This document shows positions 33,707 to 43,461 of a DNA stretch of 43,461 bases, piece after piece. The translations under genes were made by a program, and so were the position numbers. The notes beneath the pieces were generated by a model, which had not been told where the DNA came from, did not search any database, and was given only the letters and a program-made list of their open reading frames with translations. How positions within the stretch are numbered: the first letter of the stretch is position 1; each line of letters starts with the position of its first letter. The DNA is from JAHEJB01 sp041748175 (GTDB taxonomy: Bacteria; Bacteroidota; Rhodothermia; Rhodothermales; Rubricoccaceae), in the NCBI GenBank assembly GCA_041748175.1, contig JBGTDU010000094.1, positions 1 through 43,461 of the forward strand, read 5' to 3'.

Positions 33707-36700
33707 ATGCATCGCGCATTCAGGGTTTCCATCGGGCTGTGTGTTGGCCTGAGTTCAATCGTCCTTCTGCCGGGGTGCGGACAGGGTTCGATCCTCGGGA
33801 ATAGATATAATAATTTCCGAGCGTATTACAATACATTCTACAATGCGCGTAAAGCGTTTGACGCGGGCGAAGAAGCCCTCCAGCAGTCTGAGGGCCAGAT
33901 TGATCGGAGTCGATTCATCTCCATTTTTCCCGCTACACAAAGCGGCGCGGCGACGACGAGCACCCAATTCGAGCAGGCGATAGAAAAGAGTGCGGACCTG
34001 CTTCGAGAACGCCCGGATTCCAAATGGGCCGACGACGCGTTGCTGCTTATTGGGAAAGCCTATTTCTATGAGAACAATGTGGTCGGAGCGGAAGGGAAGT
34101 TCCGGGAGACTATCGAGACCGCGTTGGAGCGCGAGCAGCCCGAACTGGCCGACGAGGCGCGTTTCTGGCTGGGGCGCACGTTGGTTGCGGGCGAGCGCTA
34201 CGAAGAGGCCACTGCGGTCCTCGAAGAAGGCTTGTCTCGGCCGGAAATCCGCTCGAAATGGCGTTCCAAGATGCTGTTGGCAATCGGTGAGCTGTACGTG
34301 CAGCAGCGAAGATGGCCTGATGCAGCCGAGGCACTGAGGGCGGGTATTCCTGAAACGAAAGAAAACGAACTCTCAGGGCGAGCGCAGTTCCTTTTGGGTC
34401 AGGTATTGGAGGCAGACGGCAGGTACGAAGAGGCCGCCTCGGCCTATGCAGGAGTTGCCGGCCATCGGCCCGTTTACGAGTTGGCATACGCGGCGCAACT
34501 CAGCGAAGCGTTGGTACTCGGCACGGATGGCGTAGATGTAGAACAGGCATTGGAATTAGTGCGGCGCATGCGTCGCGACGACAAGAACTTCCAGAATCGA
34601 GCGGAAGTCGAGCTGGCCTATACGCGATTACTCGCCGCATCCGAACAGCTCGATGAGGCGGATGAGCGTTTTAATCGGCTTTTATATGACGAAGAATTCA
34701 GGTCGAGCAACGTGCGCGGTGAGGCCTATTACAGGTACGCCGAGTTCTTCCGTGACAAAGCCAACGACTACGTCCGCGCGGCCGCATATTTCGACACCGC
34801 AGCAACGAATGTGCGGGTCGAACCGGGGCGGGAAGAGTTGGTGACACGGGTCGCTTTGAGAGACGTTCGTCGAAGCGCTGAAGTGTATCGTTCGTACGCA
34901 TCCATAGCTGCCGAACTTGCCGAGGCCGATTCGCTGCTCCATTTGGGAGGTCTGAGCCCTGAAGACTTTCGTGCGGCGATCGTCGCGATAGAGCAAGAGC
35001 GTCTGCGTCGGTGGGAGGCGGAACAACAGCTTCTGGCAGCTCGCCGTGCCGAGCAAGGGTTTGGAAATGCGCCCCGAACGGGAGGCGGCGAATTCCCCGT
35101 AGAAGATGAGGGCCGAGGCGCGGTGGGCGACGGCGGACTGCCTGCCAGCGATGCTGGATTTCTCAACTATCGCGACCTCGCTCGCCGCCAGGACGCGATG
35201 TTGGCCTTCGAGCGAGTTTGGGGAGATCGCCCACTTGGCCCAAATTGGCGCCGTCTGGACGCACTTCGATCGTCGTTCGTCGCGGGCAACGGGCCAAACG
35301 AAGGTGGCGATCGGGGAGCAAACAACCCAGCGAGCAGCGGTGGGCCGCCGCCGCTTAATCTTTCCAACGTGCCCAGAACGGAAGAAGCGCAAGCACGACT
35401 GCGGACTGAACGCGCCGAACTGCGCTATGAGTTGGGGAACGTATTCTTCCTTTCGTTGGCCAAGCCCGATTCTGCGGCGCATTGGTATGGCCTTGTCCTG
35501 TCCGATGACGCAGATCAACCGGTGGTCGCCCGGGCGCGGTATGCGTTGGCCGAAGTTCGTGGGGGGCAGGGCCGAGACGCCGAGGCCGAAGAACTTTACC
35601 GCCAGATAATTGATGAGGAACCACAGTCGCTACAGGCAGCACAAGCCCGTGAACGTCTCGGATTACCGCCGCTGGAAGAGAATGCCCTTGCAAATGTCCG
35701 TGCCGATGCCCTGGCTGAATACGGCCGAGCCTACAGCCTCTGGGAAGGCGGCTCGTACAGGCTGGCCATCGCCAGAATGCTGGACCTGGGAGCGGCGGCA
35801 TCGGACGAAAATGTTTCGCCTCGCGCCTTGCTCGTGTCGGGTCTCATTTTTACGGAGTGGGCGAGGGCCGATGGTTTTGTGCCAGATCTCGGCATCCCGG
35901 GTGAGATCGTTCCCGGCGTGCTTCTTGATGAAGCTCGCGCGTTTGACGGCGGGGGTCGACCCCCTGAACAAGCTGGCGACGTCCTTCAAGCCGAACCGCT
36001 CGGTGAGCCCGATGAAGAGACAGACGATGCTCCATCCGACGACGACGAGCTGGGCAAATCCGAGCGCATACTGCGGGGCATCGAACAGCAGAACTCGGGA
36101 GATGCTCCGCCAACGGATGCCGATTCACCAACCGATTCCCTCGCCTCTAAAATGTCGGCTGAGGAGGCACTCCACGCCGACTCGGTAACCGTGGATGGTC
36201 GAGAGGGCATACCTGTGGAAGCCGACCCACTGACGAATGAATCGGCGGACATCAACATGGAGCGGGCGCAGACCGGCCTCGTCGGAGACTCCACATCTGC
36301 GGTTTTAGCCGGGCCTCGTTTCGAGTCATCGGCTGATTCATCGGGCATACCATCCGAAGTTCTCGGCCTGACCGATTTATATCGCATCATCGAGACGCGT
36401 TATCCATCAACAGAATATGCCGCGCGGGCAAGTGCCCGGCGAGCAGCGTACGATGCGGTCTATGCGCCGCAGAGCGACGTTTTCGAGGCAGTAGAAGACA
36501 GCGTGGAGGTTGAGAGAGATGTCATGGCTTCGCTTCCTCAAGAAGTAGTGGATGCCGCCGCTGAGGGAACGTTTGCGCTAACCGGAGAAGTTCCACTGGA
36601 TACGAACCTCGGTGGATTCAGCTGGAAGGTGGCGTCGGTTCCGAGCCCATTTGCGGCAGGGGCGATGCTTCGCAACTTCGCGGAAAGAGGCCTTCGAGCG

Positions 36701-36895
36701 GCGGTTTTTCAGGAGACAACAGACAACCGCGTCCTCTACGTCCTACTGCTGGGTCAGTTTGCCTCGGTAGCTGATGCCGAGGCTTCATCCGGCGACCTTC
36801 CAACAACTGGAGTTGGACGGGATGTAGAGATAGTTCCCATCTTTGAACTTGCGCTCCTTAGTGCGGAAGACCTCGACAGGCTTCGGCCCGATTGA
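33707..36895 (+). CDS. PorW/SprE-like T9SS lipoprotein with TPRs and a C-terminal SPOR-like domain
   Basis: A 1062-residue lipoprotein. A signal peptide with lipobox LPGC gives Cys24 as the acylated residue. The segment NRYNNFRAYYNTFYNARKAFDAGEEAL just after it resembles the start of PorW/SprE, the outer membrane T9SS lipoproteins with N-terminal YNxxFN-like motifs. TPR units run from about 70 to 380 and again near 600-680, e.g. DDALLLIGKAYFYENNVVGA and GRYEEAASAYAGV. A low-complexity acidic region (about 770-900) separates these from a short TPR-like segment (LTDLYRIIETRYPSTEYAARA). The last ~85 residues (GGFSWKVASVPSPFAAGAMLRNF) look like a SPOR domain, which binds denuded peptidoglycan. 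It would serve export of the T9SS cargo in this window. PorW is the best guess, not proof. Confidence 0.75.
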   Translation: MHRAFRVSIGLCVGLSSIVLLPGCGQGSILGNRYNNFRAYYNTFYNARKAFDAGEEALQQSEGQIDRSRFISIFPATQSGAATTSTQFEQAIEKSADLLRERPDSKWADDALLLIGKAYFYENNVVGAEGKFRETIETALEREQPELADEARFWLGRTLVAGERYEEATAVLEEGLSRPEIRSKWRSKMLLAIGELYVQQRRWPDAAEALRAGIPETKENELSGRAQFLLGQVLEADGRYEEAASAYAGVAGHRPVYELAYAAQLSEALVLGTDGVDVEQALELVRRMRRDDKNFQNRAEVELAYTRLLAASEQLDEADERFNRLLYDEEFRSSNVRGEAYYRYAEFFRDKANDYVRAAAYFDTAATNVRVEPGREELVTRVALRDVRRSAEVYRSYASIAAELAEADSLLHLGGLSPEDFRAAIVAIEQERLRRWEAEQQLLAARRAEQGFGNAPRTGGGEFPVEDEGRGAVGDGGLPASDAGFLNYRDLARRQDAMLAFERVWGDRPLGPNWRRLDALRSSFVAGNGPNEGGDRGANNPASSGGPPPLNLSNVPRTEEAQARLRTERAELRYELGNVFFLSLAKPDSAAHWYGLVLSDDADQPVVARARYALAEVRGGQGRDAEAEELYRQIIDEEPQSLQAAQARERLGLPPLEENALANVRADALAEYGRAYSLWEGGSYRLAIARMLDLGAAASDENVSPRALLVSGLIFTEWARADGFVPDLGIPGEIVPGVLLDEARAFDGGGRPPEQAGDVLQAEPLGEPDEETDDAPSDDDELGKSERILRGIEQQNSGDAPPTDADSPTDSLASKMSAEEALHADSVTVDGREGIPVEADPLTNESADINMERAQTGLVGDSTSAVLAGPRFESSADSSGIPSEVLGLTDLYRIIETRYPSTEYAARASARRAAYDAVYAPQSDVFEAVEDSVEVERDVMASLPQEVVDAAAEGTFALTGEVPLDTNLGGFSWKVASVPSPFAAGAMLRNFAERGLRAAVFQETTDNRVLYVLLLGQFASVADAEASSGDLPTTGVGRDVEIVPIFELALLSAEDLDRLRPD

Positions 36896-36996
36896 CGAAG
36901 GCTAGGTGGAGACGGAACCTGCCCGGCGGAGTGGCTGTTTGGCTCCTCTCTGTCGGAGTAGCCGCAGGCGGCTGCCACAACGTCTACCATTAGTAT

Positions 36997-39117
36997 ATGG
37001 CGCAGCCCGAGCGCGATTTCCTCAACCCACGCGATGGCGATGAAAAGCCCGGCGTGCGCCCCAGTGGAAAGAAACCCCGCTTCTCGCTGAGCGGCTTCTA
37101 TATCCTCGTCTTCGTCCTGCTGGGCTTGTTAGCGCTGCAGACGTTTTTCTGGACGGGGGGAGGACGGGAGGTCGACTATTCAGAGTTCCTGGAGCAAGTA
37201 GAAGCGGGCTATGTGGCCGAGCTTACCATCTCGGATGATGTGAATGTCAAGGGTTTCTATACCGCAGAGGCAATCGCTGAAGGTCATATAGAGGCTGCGG
37301 ATCCGCCACGCTCGTTCCGCTCGGATGACACCGGTAAAGCGGAGAGGCAGTTCACGACGACCAAGCCGACGGATCACGACCTCACCCAGTTTCTGACTGA
37401 GTTCAACACACGTCGTGAGGCTGAGGGGCAGCCGACCATTGATTTCAAGGCACGCTTCGCGGATGCGTGGCTGAGCAATCTGCTGTCGTGGCTGTTCTTC
37501 CTCGGCCTGATTGTCATTTTCTGGGTGTTCATTCTTCGCCGAATGGGTGGCCCGGGTCAGCAAGTCCTGAATATTGGAAAGAACAAAGCCGTTCTCTTCG
37601 ATGCCATGGACGGGAAGCAGCTCTCCTTCAAGGATGTCGCGGGCCTGGACGAGGCCAAAGACGAAGTAGAGGAAGTTGTCGAGTTCCTCCAGAGCCCGAA
37701 GAAGTTTACACGGCTCGGTGGCAAGTTGCCGAAGGGTGTGCTGCTCGTAGGGCCTCCGGGAACCGGTAAAACATTGCTCGCGAAGGCGGTTGCCGGAGAA
37801 GCCGGTGTCCCATTTTTCTCCCTCTCTGGCTCAGACTTTGTCGAGATGTTTGTTGGCGTAGGAGCCGCCCGTGTCCGCGACCTGTTTAAGCAAGCCAAAG
37901 AGAAAGCGCCATGTATCATTTTCATAGACGAGATAGACGCAATCGGACGAACGCGCGGGCGCGGCGCGATGGTAGGTGGAAACGACGAGCGGGAGAACAC
38001 GCTTAACCAGCTCCTGGTGGAGATGGATGGCTTTAACACCGACAAGGGTGTAATAATCATGGCCGCCACCAACCGTCCGGACGTGCTGGACTCGGCGCTG
38101 CTTCGGCCCGGGCGGTTCGATCGGCAGATCATGATCGACGCGCCCGATCGCATCCAGCGCGCTGCCATCTTCGGCGTCCATACCAGAAATCTTACAATCG
38201 CGGAGGGAACGGATCTGGAGCTGCTCGCCAATATGACTCCGGGTTTTGCCGGCGCAGAGATTGCAAACGTCTGCAACGAAGCGGCGCTGCTCGCGGCCAG
38301 AGAAGGCAAGGAATCCATCGAGGCCATCGATTTTGAGAAAGCAATAGACCGTGTCATCGGTGGGCTGGAAAAGAAGAACAAACTGATATCTCCGGAGGAG
38401 AAGCAGATCGTTGCGTACCACGAGGCTGGTCACGCAACGCTTGGCTGGTTCCTAGAGCACACGGACCCCGTCATAAAGGTGTCAATCGTTCCTCGTGGGC
38501 TCGCGGCGCTCGGCTTTGCCCAGATGCTGCCGGATGAACGATATATCACCACCGAGCAGACCTTTCTCGACCGGATGACGATGGCAATGGGAGGCCGCGC
38601 TGCCGAAGAGATCATCTTTGACCACCTGTCAACAGGGGCCCAGAGCGATCTGGAACTTGTCACGGGAGTCGCCTATGCGATGGTTGTCCAGTTCGGTATG
38701 AGTGAGTCGGTTGGCCACATCAATTTTAATCTGTCGAAGCGGCAGGAGATGCAATTCTATAAGCCCTACTCCGAAAAGACTGCCGAGCTGGTCGACGTGG
38801 AAGTGAAGCGGATCATCAGCGAGGTACACGCGCGGGCTCACCGGATTCTGGAAGAGAAGATGGAAGTATTCAAGGCGGTTGCCGAGGCGCTTCTTGAGCG
38901 CGAGGTGCTAAACGAAACCGACCTCAAGGCAATCCTAGGAGAGAGGCCATTCAGGCGACCGATCTATGATAAACCGGAGGTTCAGCCAGCCGTCGAGGAC
39001 GTGGGTGCCCCGGCAGACCCCATAGCCGACGACCTCTTCCCGGCAAATGGCACAACACCTGTCGGTGGGGATGGAGCTGCTGAAGCAGGATCGCTGGCGA
39101 AGGACGAGGGCGCGTAG
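36997..39117 (+). CDS. ftsH: ATP-dependent zinc metalloprotease FtsH
   Basis: A 706-residue membrane-anchored AAA protease that degrades misfolded membrane proteins and short-lived regulators. Two membrane helices lie at about 33-51 and 156-180, flanking a periplasmic domain. Walker A GPPGTGKT is at 252-259, the pore-loop FVEMFVGVGAARVRDLF is present, and IIFIDEIDAIGR carries Walker B. The second region of homology is RPGRFDRQI. The zinc site HEAGH is at 475-479, and the third ligand lies further on in the LVTGVAYAMV area. The C-terminal tail is acidic and rich in Ala, Pro and Gly. Length is in the upper normal range. The str operon starts 236 bp downstream. Confidence 0.96.
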   Translation: MAQPERDFLNPRDGDEKPGVRPSGKKPRFSLSGFYILVFVLLGLLALQTFFWTGGGREVDYSEFLEQVEAGYVAELTISDDVNVKGFYTAEAIAEGHIEAADPPRSFRSDDTGKAERQFTTTKPTDHDLTQFLTEFNTRREAEGQPTIDFKARFADAWLSNLLSWLFFLGLIVIFWVFILRRMGGPGQQVLNIGKNKAVLFDAMDGKQLSFKDVAGLDEAKDEVEEVVEFLQSPKKFTRLGGKLPKGVLLVGPPGTGKTLLAKAVAGEAGVPFFSLSGSDFVEMFVGVGAARVRDLFKQAKEKAPCIIFIDEIDAIGRTRGRGAMVGGNDERENTLNQLLVEMDGFNTDKGVIIMAATNRPDVLDSALLRPGRFDRQIMIDAPDRIQRAAIFGVHTRNLTIAEGTDLELLANMTPGFAGAEIANVCNEAALLAAREGKESIEAIDFEKAIDRVIGGLEKKNKLISPEEKQIVAYHEAGHATLGWFLEHTDPVIKVSIVPRGLAALGFAQMLPDERYITTEQTFLDRMTMAMGGRAAEEIIFDHLSTGAQSDLELVTGVAYAMVVQFGMSESVGHINFNLSKRQEMQFYKPYSEKTAELVDVEVKRIISEVHARAHRILEEKMEVFKAVAEALLEREVLNETDLKAILGERPFRRPIYDKPEVQPAVEDVGAPADPIADDLFPANGTTPVGGDGAAEAGSLAKDEGA

Positions 39118-39255
39118 CGAGAACATCAACCTCGCCCACAAACGGGCCTGCAACAATTGGGCGATCGTTCTATACCAATTTTGTTCGTTCGCGGAAGCTT
39201 TACACCAAAACGGCCAAACTAGGCTGCTTCGCAGGATCTTGATGGTGTGGCATCG

Positions 39256-39287
39256 TTGAGTTTGACTAGCGTCGCTCCGTATCTTGC
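39256..39287 (+). promoter_or_regulatory. possible promoter for the str operon
   Basis: TTG at 39256-39258, 21 nt, then TATCTTGC at 39280-39287, a partial match to TAnnTTTG. It is 66 bp before rpsL. The match is weak. Confidence 0.25.
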
Positions 39288-39353
39288 AGGTCTGTGCGTT
39301 CGGTATCTCGGTGATTCGGCGACGCAGCTTTACCCACGAATTCGCGTTGACCC

Positions 39354-39728
39354 GTGCCCACAATACAACAACTTGTCCGCAAAGGCCGCTCGGCCAAGCA
39401 GAAAACTTCGAAGTCGGTTGCCCTTCAGGGAAATCCACAAAGAAGGGGTGTCTGCACCCGCGTTTACACAACTACGCCAAAGAAGCCGAATTCGGCACTT
39501 CGTAAAGTTGCGAAGGTGCGCCTGACGAATGGCTACGAGATCATCGCATACATACCTGGCGAGGGACACAATCTTCAGGAGCACTCCATCGTGCTAGTCC
39601 GAGGTGGTCGTGTGAAGGACCTCCCCGGCGTGAAGTACCACATTGTCCGTGGTGCCCTCGATACGGCAGGTGTCAATGATCGGCGTCAGAGTCGTTCCAA
39701 GTACGGCGCGAAGCGCCCCAAGAATTAG
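39354..39728 (+). CDS. rpsL: 30S ribosomal protein S12
   Basis: A 124-residue small-subunit protein of the decoding centre, first gene of the str operon. The start codon is GTG at 39354, giving PTIQQLVRKGR, the normal S12 N-terminus. The conserved loops TTPKKPNSALRKV (Lys43) and GGRVKDLPGVKYH (Lys88, followed by the usually methylthiolated Asp89) are intact. The positions most often changed in streptomycin resistance therefore carry the wild-type residues. It is followed by rpsG after 54 bp. Confidence 0.97.
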   Translation: MPTIQQLVRKGRSAKQKTSKSVALQGNPQRRGVCTRVYTTTPKKPNSALRKVAKVRLTNGYEIIAYIPGEGHNLQEHSIVLVRGGRVKDLPGVKYHIVRGALDTAGVNDRRQSRSKYGAKRPKN

Positions 39729-39782
39729 AGCGCGCGGCTACCCGTCGCTCTGATTCCGACCACAGGTCCCAATTACAGGCTC

Positions 39783-40250
39783 ATGCGCAGAAAGCAAGCA
39801 GAAAAGCGGATCCCTGTTGCCGATCCGATCTACGGCGACGTAACCGTTGCCAAGTTCATCGCAGCAATTATGCGCGATGGCAAGAAAAGTGTTGCCCAGA
39901 AACTCGTCTACGGTTCTTTCGACTCGATCGAAGAGCGATCGGGTGAGCCGGGTGTTGAGGTCTTTCGAAAAGCGCTTAGCAATGTGGCGCCACTTCTTGA
40001 GGTGCGCAGCCGCCGCGTTGGCGGAGCGACCTATCAAGTGCCAATTGAAGTCCGGCCTGAGCGTCGGACCAGCCTTGCGTTTCGATGGCTGATCCAGTAT
40101 GCCCGGCAACGCGGCGACAAAAGCATGTCGAATCGCCTGGCTGCTGAGCTAATGGCCGCCTCCAAAGGCGAGGGCGGAGCCGTCAAGAAGAAAGATGACA
40201 CCCACCGTATGGCAGAAGCCAACAAGGCCTTCGCGCATTTCCGACTTTAG
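39783..40250 (+). CDS. rpsG: 30S ribosomal protein S7
   Basis: A 155-residue primary 16S rRNA-binding protein that nucleates the 30S head. Its N-terminus RRKQAEKRIPVADPIYGD and the conserved segments NVAPLLEVRSRRVGGATYQVP and RRTSLAFRWL are standard S7. The end, EANKAFAHFRL, matches the family's C-terminal helix. Second gene of the str operon, 43 bp before fusA. ATG at 39783 fits the usual N-terminus. Confidence 0.97.
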   Translation: MRRKQAEKRIPVADPIYGDVTVAKFIAAIMRDGKKSVAQKLVYGSFDSIEERSGEPGVEVFRKALSNVAPLLEVRSRRVGGATYQVPIEVRPERRTSLAFRWLIQYARQRGDKSMSNRLAAELMAASKGEGGAVKKKDDTHRMAEANKAFAHFRL

Positions 40251-40293
40251 AGAGTCAAAAGCTTGGATCCTAGAGTTCCAGGCACGATAGACA

Positions 40294-42396
40294 ATGAGCA
40301 TCCACGGACAAAAATTTCCGCTTGACAAGACCCGTAACATCGGCATTTCGGCTCACATTGACGCCGGGAAGACGACGACGACCGAGCGCATCCTGTTTTA
40401 CACAGGCCGCACGCATCGCATTGGTGAGGTGCACGACGGTGGTGCGACGATGGACTGGATGGAGCAGGAGAAGGAGCGTGGCATTACAATCACGTCGGCT
40501 GCTACGACGGCTGAATGGCATGGGCATCGAATCAACATTATCGACACCCCTGGCCACGTTGATTTCACCGTTGAAGTTGAGCGTTCCCTTCGTGTGCTCG
40601 ATGGCGCGGTCGCCTTGTTCTGTTCGGTAGGGGGCGTGGAGCCACAATCGGAAACGGTCTGGCGCCAGATGGACAAGTACGGCGTCCCGCGCATTGCGTT
40701 CGTCAACAAGATGGACCGAACGGGCGCCGATTTTGCCGATGCCGTCCAAGCGATGAAGGACCGATTGAAAGCGAACGCGGTCCCGGTCCAGATTCCAATT
40801 GGCGAAGGTGAGATGTTCCGCGGCGTCATCGACTTGATTGAAGCGAAGGCTATCGTATGGGATGACGCAACGCAAGGTTCAACCTGGGATGAGATCCCGA
40901 TTCCTGAAGACCTCAAGAGCGCCGCCCGGCATTGGCGAATTAATCTTCTCGAAGCCGTCGCAGAACACGACGACGCGCTGTTGATGAAATATCTGGAGGG
41001 TGAGGAGATCGCGCCCAGTGAGATCAAAAAAATCGTTCGTGAAGCGACGATCAGCCTCGACATCACGCCTGTTTTCTGTGGCTCGGCATTTAAGAACAAG
41101 GGCGTTCAGCGTTTGCTTGATGGCGTGATCGACTTCCTTCCCAGCCCACTCGATGTTCCGCCGCTTGAAGGACACACGCCGCGCACGGACGACGTCGTAT
41201 TGCGTGAGCCCGACTCCGAAGCGCCTTTTTCGGCCATCGCGTTCAAGATTGCCACCGATCCCTACGTTGGTAAGCTCACATTCGCGCGCATCTATTCGGG
41301 CACGCTTGAAAAAGGGGCTCAGATGCTCAACGCCAACTCTGAGAAGAAGGAACGCGCTGGACGCCTGCTGTTCATGCACGCAAACTCGCGCGAAGATGTT
41401 GACCAGGTACGCGCAGGCGACATCTGTGCAATTGTTGGCCTGAAGGCTACCCGCACGGGCGATACGCTCTGCGACCCCGACAAGCCTGTCGTGCTTGAGA
41501 CGATGGATTTCCCCGAGCCGGTGATTCGAATCGCAATCGAGCCGAAAACGAAGGCCGACATCGACAAGCTCGGCACCGGCCTTCAAAAACTGGCGGAGGA
41601 GGACCCGACGTTCAAGGTCACTGGCGACGAGGAAACAGGCCAGACTATCATAGCGGGCATGGGCGAGTTGCACCTCGAGATCATCGTCGACCGCCTCAAG
41701 CGCGAATTTGGTGTCGAGGCCAACGTCGGCGCGCCGCAGGTAAGCTATCGTGAAGCCATCCGAGGCAGCGCGGACATCCGATACACACACAAGAAGCAGT
41801 CGGGTGGTCGTGGTCAGTTCGCCCTTGTGGAGATCGAATTTTCACCACTCGATGGCGGCACAGGATTCGAGTTTGTCGACGAAGTAAAGGGCGGCAACAT
41901 CCCGCGCGAGTTCATCCCAAGCGTCGAGAAAGGCATCAGGAACGCGCTTGACCGTGGCCCTATTGCCGGTTATCCGGTGGAAGGAATACGCGCCAGGCTC
42001 TACGACGGCAAGTACCACAACGTCGACTCCGACCAACTTTCTTTCGAAATAGCGGGCCGCATGGCATTCCGCGAAGCGGCACGCAAGGCCAAGCCGGTCC
42101 TGATGGAGCCAATCATGGACGTCGAGGTGACGACGCCCGAAGAGTATATGGGCGACGTCATCGGGGACCTCAATAGCCGCCGTGGGCGGATCGAGGGAAT
42201 GGGCCAGCGCGGTACAGCGCAACTTATCAAGGCGCACGTGCCTCTCTCGGAGATGTTCGGCTACAGCACGGACCTCCGTTCGAACACGCAAGGCCGTGCC
42301 ATCTACACCATGCAGTTCGATCACTACTCCGAAGTACCCAAGTCCATTGCGGACGAGATTATCGACAGTCAGGGCGGCTCAGCAATAGCCGCCTGA
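40294..42396 (+). CDS. fusA: elongation factor G
   Basis: A 700-residue translocase GTPase of normal length. G1 AHIDAGKTTTTE, the switch region ERGITITSA, G3 DTPGHVDF and G4 NKMDRTG are intact, and the domain II-V sequence, including GGRGQFALVEIEFSPLDGG, is standard. The C-terminal domain ends with AGRMAFREAARKAKPVLMEP and VPLSEMFGYSTDLRSNTQG. It is 43 bp after rpsG and 33 bp before tuf. Start ATG 40294 gives SIHGQKFPLDKTRNIGISAHI, typical for the family. Confidence 0.97.
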   Translation: MSIHGQKFPLDKTRNIGISAHIDAGKTTTTERILFYTGRTHRIGEVHDGGATMDWMEQEKERGITITSAATTAEWHGHRINIIDTPGHVDFTVEVERSLRVLDGAVALFCSVGGVEPQSETVWRQMDKYGVPRIAFVNKMDRTGADFADAVQAMKDRLKANAVPVQIPIGEGEMFRGVIDLIEAKAIVWDDATQGSTWDEIPIPEDLKSAARHWRINLLEAVAEHDDALLMKYLEGEEIAPSEIKKIVREATISLDITPVFCGSAFKNKGVQRLLDGVIDFLPSPLDVPPLEGHTPRTDDVVLREPDSEAPFSAIAFKIATDPYVGKLTFARIYSGTLEKGAQMLNANSEKKERAGRLLFMHANSREDVDQVRAGDICAIVGLKATRTGDTLCDPDKPVVLETMDFPEPVIRIAIEPKTKADIDKLGTGLQKLAEEDPTFKVTGDEETGQTIIAGMGELHLEIIVDRLKREFGVEANVGAPQVSYREAIRGSADIRYTHKKQSGGRGQFALVEIEFSPLDGGTGFEFVDEVKGGNIPREFIPSVEKGIRNALDRGPIAGYPVEGIRARLYDGKYHNVDSDQLSFEIAGRMAFREAARKAKPVLMEPIMDVEVTTPEEYMGDVIGDLNSRRGRIEGMGQRGTAQLIKAHVPLSEMFGYSTDLRSNTQGRAIYTMQFDHYSEVPKSIADEIIDSQGGSAIAA

Positions 42397-42429
42397 TTTC
42401 CTCACTCACCTTGAACACGACTACCAGGA

Positions 42430-43461
<1,032 letters not shown>

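Noticed and set aside
40879..41790. 303-codon open frame antisense to fusA
   Set aside because: Shadow frame of conserved EF-G.

Overview
The window reads as chromosomal DNA of a high-GC member of the Rhodothermota/Bacteroidota side of the FCB group, most likely Rhodothermales-like. The evidence is three secreted proteins with type IX secretion (T9SS) C-terminal sorting domains of the YPNPFNP type, a PorW/SprE-like T9SS lipoprotein, an ECF sigma factor with a Ser/Thr kinase-TPR protein, and few Shine-Dalgarno sequences. This assignment is inferred from family content, not from a database search.

Layout. 1-5.5 kb: the 3' part of an M1 aminopeptidase, convergent with two tandem paralogous T9SS cargo genes on the minus strand. 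5.7-9.9 kb: an ECF sigma factor and a membrane Ser/Thr kinase with TPRs, separated by a REP-associated tyrosine transposase (RAYT) surrounded by GTAGAGACGCC palindromic repeats. 9.9-10.7 kb: a frameshifted CPBP-like membrane protein on the minus strand. 10.9-14.9 kb: a second ECF sigma factor, then an envelope cluster of a small membrane protein (frameshifted at a G5 run), a winged-helix regulator, a cis-prenyltransferase (UppS) and a CreD-like membrane protein. Matching 17-bp inverted repeats lie in front of both halves of this cluster. 15.2-18.1 kb: a secreted M36 metallopeptidase. 18.2-19.2 kb: an RsmB/RsmF-type RNA methyltransferase (minus). 19.7-29.6 kb: clpX, a YihY/BrkB protein, and a TamA-TamB-like pair. 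30-31.9 kb: two overlapping DUF2279-like genes (minus). 32-39.1 kb: pyruvate kinase, PorW/SprE-like lipoprotein, ftsH. 39.35 kb to the end: the str operon rpsL-rpsG-fusA-tuf, with tuf running off the window.

The most unusual region is the RAYT locus at 6.3-7.4 kb. The transposase gene starts 9 nt after one repeat block and ends inside another. It also carries a 54-bp-period array of the same repeat in frame between its HVH motif and its candidate catalytic tyrosine. The same repeat family supplies the TAG stop codon of three genes. A second kind of repeat, two small terminal-inverted-repeat elements, occurs at 19.2-19.6 kb (one nested in the other) and at 29.6-29.9 kb (side by side), the latter at the stop codon of the TamB-like gene. 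No tRNA, rRNA or CRISPR array was recognised.
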